A DNA stretch of 64,000 nucleotides. Origin: Streptomyces tirandamycinicus. Lineage in GTDB: Bacteria > Actinomycetota > Actinomycetes > Streptomycetales > Streptomycetaceae. The notes under the pieces were generated by a model that was not told the DNA's origin, made no database searches, and saw only the letters and a program-made list of their open reading frames with translations. The number at the start of each line of letters is the position of its first letter. Positions within the stretch are counted from its first letter, which is position 1. This document shows, one piece after another, positions 58,892-64,000 of the stretch. Made by a program: the position numbers and the translations under genes. Where the stretch lies: the NCBI RefSeq assembly GCF_003097515.1, contig NZ_CP029188.1, positions 4,475,001-4,539,000 of the forward strand. Direction: 5' to 3'.

Positions 58892-60070
58892 GTGTCGCTG
58901 CCACCCCTGGTCGAGCCGGCCGCCGAGCTCACCGTAGACGAGGTCCGCAGGTACTCCCGCCACCTGATCATCCCGGATGTCGGGATGGACGGGCAGAAGC
59001 GGCTGAAGAACGCAAGGGTGCTCTGTGTGGGTGCCGGCGGCCTCGGCTCACCGGCGCTGATGTACCTGGCGGCGGCCGGTGTCGGCACGCTCGGCATCGT
59101 GGAGTTCGACGAGGTCGACGAGTCGAACCTGCAGCGTCAGATCATCCACAGCCAGTCCGACATCGGCCGCTCCAAGGCCGAGTCCGCGCGCGACAGCGTC
59201 AAGGGCATCAACCCGTACGTGAACGTCGTCCTCCACGAGGAGCGCCTCGAGGCCGACAACGTGATGGACATCTTCAGCCAGTACGACCTCATCGTCGACG
59301 GCACGGACAACTTCGCCACCCGGTACCTGGTGAACGACGCCTGCGTGCTGCTCGGCAAGCCGTACGTGTGGGGGTCGATCTACCGCTTCGACGGCCAGGC
59401 CTCGGTGTTCTGGTCCGAGCACGGCCCCTGCTACCGGTGCCTGTACCCGGAGCCCCCGCCGCCCGGAATGGTGCCTTCCTGCGCGGAGGGCGGCGTCCTG
59501 GGCGTGCTCTGCGCGTCCATCGGCTCCATCCAGGTCAACGAGGCCATCAAGCTGCTCGCCGGTATCGGGGAGCCGCTGGTCGGCCGGCTGATGATCTACG
59601 ACGCCCTGGAGATGCAGTACCGCCAGGTGAAGGTCCGCAAGGACCCGAACTGCGCGGTCTGCGGCGAGAACCCGACCGTCACCGAGCTCATCGACTACGA
59701 GGCCTTCTGCGGCGTCGTGTCCGAGGAGGCACAGGAGGCGGCGCTCGGCTCCACGATCACTCCCAAGCAGCTGAAGGAGTGGATCGACGACGGTGAGAAC
59801 ATCGACATCATCGACGTCCGCGAGCCGAACGAGTACGAGATCGTCTCGATTCCCGGCGCCCGCCTGATCCCGAAGAACGAGTTCCTGATGGGCGGCGCCC
59901 TCCAGGACCTGCCGCAGGACAAGAAGATCGTCCTGCACTGCAAGACGGGCGTCCGCAGTGCGGAAGTCCTCGCTGTGCTCAAGTCGGCCGGTTTCGCCGA
60001 CGCCGTGCACGTCGGCGGAGGCGTGATCGGCTGGGTCAACCAGATCGAGCCGCAGAAGCCGGTCTACTAG
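58892..60070 (+). CDS. moeZ: Adenylyltransferase/sulfurtransferase MoeZ
   Basis: 392 aa from GTG 58892, with GGAG 7 nt upstream. The N-terminal ThiF/MoeB domain has the ATP-binding GAGGLGSPALMYLAAAG and Cys pairs at CYRC and CAVC for zinc. The C-terminal rhodanese domain has the active Cys350 in CKTGVRS. It activates the C-terminus of MoaD/ThiS-like sulfur-carrier proteins and transfers sulfur for molybdopterin, thiamine and, in Streptomyces, some thio-natural products. It follows the spherulin-like gene by 66 bp and is ended by a strong hairpin. Confidence 0.96.
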   Translation: MSLPPLVEPAAELTVDEVRRYSRHLIIPDVGMDGQKRLKNARVLCVGAGGLGSPALMYLAAAGVGTLGIVEFDEVDESNLQRQIIHSQSDIGRSKAESARDSVKGINPYVNVVLHEERLEADNVMDIFSQYDLIVDGTDNFATRYLVNDACVLLGKPYVWGSIYRFDGQASVFWSEHGPCYRCLYPEPPPPGMVPSCAEGGVLGVLCASIGSIQVNEAIKLLAGIGEPLVGRLMIYDALEMQYRQVKVRKDPNCAVCGENPTVTELIDYEAFCGVVSEEAQEAALGSTITPKQLKEWIDDGENIDIIDVREPNEYEIVSIPGARLIPKNEFLMGGALQDLPQDKKIVLHCKTGVRSAEVLAVLKSAGFADAVHVGGGVIGWVNQIEPQKPVY

Positions 60071-60081
60071 AACGGTCCATC

Positions 60082-60114
60082 GGAGGGGGCCGGCCGCCGA
60101 GGCCGGCCCCCTCC
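60082..60114. terminator. moeZ terminator
   Basis: GGAGGGGGCCGGCC (60082-60095) and GGCCGGCCCCCTCC (60101-60114) form a perfect 14-bp stem with loop GCCGA, 11 bp after the stop. Confidence 0.88.
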
Positions 60115-60364
60115 GCATGTCTCGGCCGGATCGGCGCAGGCCCGGGAGAGCCGGATGCGCGGAGGGGCCCTCACGGACGGCGCGGCGCGCGGGGCCCCGG
60201 CCGTCACATCGCGGGCCGGTCTCGCGGGCGGCATTCGCGAAGAGGTGTCCAGTGCCCATCGGGCAGCCTTCGCCCCGCCGCGACGCCCGGCACGGATACT
60301 CGCGGCGTTGCCGAATCAACCGAGTAGACCCACGATCAGGCGGTCCGGCGTCTTGCGATCTTCC

Positions 60365-60498
60365 CCTCGGCCCGGGGGTGGGCCGGGGGACACCCCATCC
60401 CCTCGGCCCGGGGGGCCGGGGGCGCCCCATTTCCTCGGCCCGGGGGGCCGGGGGACACCCCGTTTCCTCGGCTCGGAGGGCCGGGGGACATTCCATGC
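60365..60498. repeat. Imperfect 32-36-bp tandem repeat x4
   Basis: Copies begin CCTCGGCCCGGGGGG at 60365, 60401, 60433 and 60466, each followed by GCCGGGGGACACCCC-like sequence. Copy lengths are 36, 32, 33 and about 33 bp. There are no unique spacers between copies, so it is a minisatellite, not a CRISPR array. Confidence 0.85.
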
Positions 60499-60542
60499 AC
60501 CGGACGCGCTCCGCGACCAGCACAACCTGCCTGAACGCGGCA

Positions 60543-62084
60543 CTAGCCGCAGGTCCCGCCGTCCTCCGGAACCTCTCCCTCCAGCAGGTAGTCGTCGACG
60601 ATGCTGGTCACGCATCCGTTCGAAGGGGTGTAGCCGCCGTGGCCCTCGCCCTTGTTGGTGAGCAGGATGCCCACGTCCTCGCCCAGTTCGTCCGCCATCC
60701 GCCGAGCCCCCTCGTAAGGCGTCGCCGGATCACCGGTCGTGCCCACGACCAGGATCGGACCCGCGCCCTTCGCACTGGCCTTGGGGGTCTCGTGCTCACC
60801 GGGAACCGGCCAGTCGGCGCACCAGCCCGCCGTGTCCCAGGCCAGGAACGGGCCGAACACCTCGGATATCCGCTTGAACTCCGGCAGCAGGGCCTTCGCC
60901 TCGGCCGGGGTCGGGCGCTGGGCGTCGTCCACGCACGATATCGCCCGCTGCGAGTGACTCTGCGTACCGTAACTGCCGTCCGGTGCACGGTCGTTGTAGG
61001 AGTCGGCCAGGGCCAGCAACTTCGCGCCGCGACCGCGCCCCTCCGCCTCGTCGAGGGCCGCCGTGAGGTCGGGCCACATACTCTGCGAGTAGAGAGGCAA
61101 CACGATTCCGGTGAGCGCCAGGCTCTGGTTCAGCTCGCGGCCGTCGCCCGCCGGCAGTGGCTCCCTGTCGATCCGCGCCAGCAGCGCCGCTATCCGGGCC
61201 GTGCCCCGCTGCGGGTCCTCGCCCCTGCTCGTGAGGTAGTTGTCCAGGGCACGCTGGAAGCCCGCGGCCTGGTTGCGGGCGTGGCCCACCGTGTCCGCCG
61301 TCGGGTCGACCACCGCGTCCAGCACCATCCGTCCCACGTTCCCCGGGAAGAGATGGGCGTACATGCCGCCGAGCTGGGTGCCGTACGAGATGCCGAAGTA
61401 GTTGAGCCGGCGGTCGCCCAGGACATGGCGGAGGAGGTCCATGTCCCGAGCGGCGTTCGCCGTGCCCACATGGGCGAGGAGCTCTCCGGAGCGGCGCTCG
61501 CAGCCCCTGCCGAAGTCCCTGGCGTCCGCGAAGTAGGCCGCCTCCTCCGCGGCCGTGTCGGGGGTCAGGTCGACGCGTTCGGCGGCCGCCTCCATGCCCT
61601 CGTCGTCCCGGCACACCACGCCCGAGCTCGCCGCCACCCCGCGCGGGTCGAAACCCACCAGGTCGTAGCGCGAGTTGAGCTTCTCGTACTCCGCGGCGGC
61701 CCGGGGCAGCAGGCCGACGCCGGAGACTCCGGGGCCGCCGAAGTTGAACAGCAGCGAGCCGAGGCGCCCCTCCTCGTCCCGCGCCGGGCGGCGGACCAGC
61801 GCGACGGAGATCGTCCTGCCGTCCGGGGCGCCGTAGTCGAGCGGGACCTTCACCGAGGCGCAGGTCCAGCCCTCCGCACCCGCGCAGGGCGCCCAGCTCG
61901 GACGCTGGTTCACGAGCCTGCCGGGGAGTCCCTCGGCGGCGTCGCCCGGCCGCACCGGGACGGAGGCCGTGGGACGTCCCTTGCCGTCCGCCCCCGCACC
62001 ACCTCCCGGGTCACAGCCGGTCGCCGCTCCGCCTGCCAGCACCAGCGCCGCGGCCGCCGCGGCCGGTCCCCTACGCCAAGACAT
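60543..62084 (-). CDS. Lipoprotein TAP-like alpha/beta-hydrolase (tripeptidyl aminopeptidase family)
   Basis: 513 aa from ATG 62084. The signal peptide ends in the lipobox ATGC (AALVLAGGAATGC), so it is a surface lipoprotein. The hydrolase has FNFGGPGVSGVG, the nucleophile Ser233 in YFGISYGTQLGG, and the C-terminal TAP-like domain with acid in VGTTGDPATPYEGA and His in GEGHGGYTP. Such enzymes trim tripeptides from N-termini of secreted proteins. The adjacent upstream gene is a paralogue with the same architecture, so they arose by tandem duplication. Confidence 0.92.
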   Translation of the reverse strand: MSWRRGPAAAAAALVLAGGAATGCDPGGGAGADGKGRPTASVPVRPGDAAEGLPGRLVNQRPSWAPCAGAEGWTCASVKVPLDYGAPDGRTISVALVRRPARDEEGRLGSLLFNFGGPGVSGVGLLPRAAAEYEKLNSRYDLVGFDPRGVAASSGVVCRDDEGMEAAAERVDLTPDTAAEEAAYFADARDFGRGCERRSGELLAHVGTANAARDMDLLRHVLGDRRLNYFGISYGTQLGGMYAHLFPGNVGRMVLDAVVDPTADTVGHARNQAAGFQRALDNYLTSRGEDPQRGTARIAALLARIDREPLPAGDGRELNQSLALTGIVLPLYSQSMWPDLTAALDEAEGRGRGAKLLALADSYNDRAPDGSYGTQSHSQRAISCVDDAQRPTPAEAKALLPEFKRISEVFGPFLAWDTAGWCADWPVPGEHETPKASAKGAGPILVVGTTGDPATPYEGARRMADELGEDVGILLTNKGEGHGGYTPSNGCVTSIVDDYLLEGEVPEDGGTCG

Positions 62085-62185
62085 CCGTGCCCCCCGTGCA
62101 TCACCCGGTCCGTTCACTCTGCTGCGCCATCCTAGGCGCCGTCACTGACAGTGACCGCGAGGGCCGTTCGCGGGTGCGGCCCGCC

Positions 62186-62268
62186 CGGCCGTCAGCGGCA
62201 GACGGTCCCGGACGCCGGCAGGCCCTCCGCCTCGTCGGCCGTCAGCGGCAGACGGTCCCGGACGCCGG
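62186..62268 (-). repeat. 33-bp direct repeat at the 3' end of the upstream hydrolase gene
   Basis: Bases 62186-62218 are identical to 62236-62268. The second copy contains the last codons (ASGTVCR and stop at 62242) of the gene ending at 62242; the first is an untranslated duplicate 50 bp further downstream. It is a small duplication of the gene end. Confidence 0.85.
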
Positions 62269-63990
62269 TACCTTCCCGTTCAGCAGGTACTGGTCCACCG
62301 CTCTCGCGACGCACTTGTTGCCGCTGTTGTAGGCGCCGTGGCCCTCGCCCTCGTACGTCAGCTCGACCCCGACGCCCTTGCCGAGCGCCTCGACCATGGC
62401 CCTGGCGCCCTCGTACGGGGTCGCCGGGTCACCGGTGTTGCCGATGACGAGGATCGGCGCGGCGCCGGGCGCGCTGACGTCGGGCGTCTCCCACTGCCCG
62501 GGTACCGGCCAGTGATTGCAGCCCATCAGGCCCCAGCCGAGGTAGTCGCCGAAGATCGGCGAGGCCTCGCGGAACTCGGGGAGCCTCGCCTTCGCCTGGT
62601 CCAGCGAGTACCGCTCCTTGAAGTCGACGCAGTTGATCGCCGCGTTGGCCGCCTGGAGATTGCTGTACTGCCCCTCCCTGTTGCGTCCGTTCATCGCGTC
62701 GGACAGTGCGAGCAGCAGGGAGCCGTCACCGCCGTCGGCCTCGTCGAGCCCCTGCTCCAGCAGCGGCCAGTACTCCTTGGAGTACAGGGCCTGGGCGATG
62801 CCGTTGGTCGCCTGGGTCTGGGTGAGTTCGCGGTCGCCGATGCCGGGGATCGGCTTCTTCTCCAGCCGGTTCTGGAGGTCCAGGACGAACTGCTGGATCT
62901 CCTCGGGTGTGCTGCCCGGGAGCTGGCAGGCGTCTCCGCGCGCGACGCAGTCCTCGGCGAAGTTGGTGAACGCCAGCTGGAAGCCCCTGGCCTGGCCGAG
63001 TGAGCCCTCCACCGCGGTGCTCGTCGGGTCGACGACGGCGTCGAAGACCGCCCGTCCGACGTTCTTCGGGAAGAGGTGGGCGTAGACGCCGCCGAGTTCG
63101 GTTCCGTAGGAGATGCCGAAGTAGTGGAGCTTGTCGTCCCCGAGGACCCGGCGCATCAGATCCATGTCCCGGGCGGCGTTGGTGGTGCCGACGTAGGGCA
63201 GGTCAGGCCCCGAGTTCTCCTCGCAGGCGGAGTCGTACCGGTTCAGGTTCTCGCTGTACGCCTTCTCCTCGGCGCTGTCGTCCGGGGTCGCGTCCTGGGC
63301 GTAGTACTCGTCCAGCTCCTGGTCGTCGAGGCACTCCACGGGCTGGCTGCGGCCGACCCCCCGCGGGTCGAAACTCACCAGGTCGTAGCGGGCGCGCAGC
63401 CGCTCGAAGTCCGCCGCCGCCGCGGGCAGGGTGCTGACCCCGGAGCCGCCGGGGCCGCCGAAGTTGAAGATCAGCGAACCGATCCGGTCGGCCTGGTCGC
63501 GGGCCTTCGCCCGGATGAGGGCCAGTTCGATGGTCTCGCCGTCGGGCTTCGCCCAGTCGCGAGGCACCTCCATGAAGGAGCACTCCCACGGGGTGCCGCC
63601 GGGCAGCGGCGAGGGCGCGGTGCCGCCGCCCTCGGCCTCCGAGGGCGCGGGGCACGGCCTCCAGTCGAGGTTCTGGCTGCCGAGGTCCCGGTCGGGCTGC
63701 TCCCCGTTCCCGCCTCCGGCGTCACCGTCCGAGCAGCCTGCGGTGACCAGCAGCAGGGTGGCGGTCGCGGCGGCGAGCAGGGTCCCGGCGCGCCGGGCGG
63801 CGGCGCCGCGGTGTCCGGAGCCCCGCGAGTGGACCGTGCCGGACGCCCTCCGGGTGCCGCCGTCCCGGGCCGGGGCCTGAGCGTCCCGGCGCGGGCCGGG
63901 CGCCTCCGGCGAGCCGGGTGGGTCGGTGTCCCGGCCGTCGCCGCCGGGGTCGGGGCCGGCCGCGGGGCGACCGGTGGGGGTGGTCGGCAT
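62242..63990 (-). CDS. Lipoprotein TAP-like alpha/beta-hydrolase, longer paralogue
   Basis: 582 aa from ATG 63990. An N-terminal 65-residue Pro/Gly/Arg-rich cytoplasmic tail precedes the lipoprotein signal (LLAAATATLLLVTAGC). The hydrolase core has FNFGGPGGSGVSTLP, the nucleophile Ser294 in YFGISYGTELGG, VIGNTGDPATPYEGA and GEGHGAYNSG. A conserved Cys near the end (GNKCVARAVD and TVCR) probably forms a disulfide, as in its neighbour. It is a secreted tripeptidyl-aminopeptidase-like protease, about 158 bp upstream of its paralogue on the same strand. Confidence 0.92.
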   Translation of the reverse strand: MPTTPTGRPAAGPDPGGDGRDTDPPGSPEAPGPRRDAQAPARDGGTRRASGTVHSRGSGHRGAAARRAGTLLAAATATLLLVTAGCSDGDAGGGNGEQPDRDLGSQNLDWRPCPAPSEAEGGGTAPSPLPGGTPWECSFMEVPRDWAKPDGETIELALIRAKARDQADRIGSLIFNFGGPGGSGVSTLPAAAADFERLRARYDLVSFDPRGVGRSQPVECLDDQELDEYYAQDATPDDSAEEKAYSENLNRYDSACEENSGPDLPYVGTTNAARDMDLMRRVLGDDKLHYFGISYGTELGGVYAHLFPKNVGRAVFDAVVDPTSTAVEGSLGQARGFQLAFTNFAEDCVARGDACQLPGSTPEEIQQFVLDLQNRLEKKPIPGIGDRELTQTQATNGIAQALYSKEYWPLLEQGLDEADGGDGSLLLALSDAMNGRNREGQYSNLQAANAAINCVDFKERYSLDQAKARLPEFREASPIFGDYLGWGLMGCNHWPVPGQWETPDVSAPGAAPILVIGNTGDPATPYEGARAMVEALGKGVGVELTYEGEGHGAYNSGNKCVARAVDQYLLNGKVPASGTVCR

Positions 63991-64000
63991 GACCCCATCC

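Larger units (their letters stand above)
60071..60542. other. 472-bp gap with terminator and minisatellite
   Basis: Holds the moeZ terminator (60082-60114) and a four-copy ~33-bp repeat (60365-60498) between two convergent genes. No coding region is supported in either direction. Confidence 0.65.

Noticed and set aside
60365..60498. CRISPR-like array after moeZ
   Set aside because: Copies are directly adjacent, GC-only and lack unique spacers; no cas gene is present in the window.
1..64000. tRNA, rRNA or secondary-metabolite cluster
   Set aside because: No cloverleaf-like or ribosomal sequence was recognised, and no PKS, NRPS, terpene or RiPP enzymes are encoded.

Overview
The window is a stretch of a high-GC actinobacterial chromosome, almost certainly Streptomyces. 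Codon third positions are nearly all G or C, GTG starts are common, and many genes are coupled by 4-8 bp overlaps. Mycothiol (mshB), a Streptomyces-type DUF3117 protein, an HtrA/TatB locus behind an ECF sigma/anti-sigma pair, and MoeZ are all present. From memory, the order mshB - fdxA - dapC - dapE - LOG protein - folP2 - DivIVA-like - tag - DUF3117 - O-methyltransferase - ECF sigma - anti-sigma - htrA - tatB - mrp - CBS protein - corA parallels the Rv1170-Rv1239c region of Mycobacterium tuberculosis. The later block DEAD-box helicase - ferritin-like - DUF3107 - TetR - DUF3152 - moeZ parallels Rv3206c-Rv3211. Most of the window is therefore conserved core chromosome with a few accessory insertions.

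Layout. 1-2.5 kb: end of a peptide ABC transporter (permease tail and two ATPases with unusual Gly-rich segments). 2.5-6.1 kb: a divergent pair around a textbook iron box, a penicillin-acylase-family protein fused to a siderophore-type acyltransferase and a siderophore-interacting flavoprotein. 6.7-14.4 kb: a VanZ-RDD membrane protein, an S9 peptidase, a small membrane protein, mshB and cell-wall-related membrane proteins. 14.8-27.6 kb: metabolism (ferredoxin, lysine/DAP biosynthesis, a FolP2 paralogue, DNA glycosylase, enoyl-CoA hydratase, methyltransferase). 27.7-32.1 kb: envelope-stress unit (ECF sigma, zinc anti-sigma, HtrA protease, TatB). 33-44.5 kb: Mrp, Mg transport, lipoprotein, PHP, MarC, NYN and hydrolase genes. 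44.6-50.8 kb: RNA helicase, ferritin-like protein, an intact IS30-type insertion sequence, DUF3107 and TetR. 51.3-60.1 kb: hydrolase, DUF3152 metallopeptidase-like protein, then a tightly coupled cluster of a PelF-like glycosyltransferase, a membrane protein, a micro-ORF, an epimerase and a spherulin-4-type glycosidase, followed by moeZ. 60.5-64 kb: two tandem secreted TAP-like hydrolases.

The strongest candidate for an undescribed system is the 54.0-58.8 kb cluster. Its glycosyltransferase, epimerase and glycosidase each resemble parts of the Pel / galactosaminogalactan machinery, but the classical partners are missing. Second is the iron-box-controlled acylase-acyltransferase fusion. Other notable points are a DEAD-box helicase whose conserved Q motif lies upstream of any ATG/GTG/TTG, so that a CTG start is implied, and a decayed tnpB 3' end with its element-end hairpin. 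Minisatellites with 9, 10, 16, ~33 and 45 bp units are also common between genes, and there is a 48-bp perfect palindromic terminator.

No tRNA, rRNA, CRISPR array, prophage or replication origin was seen. All family assignments are by reading motifs; no database search was run.
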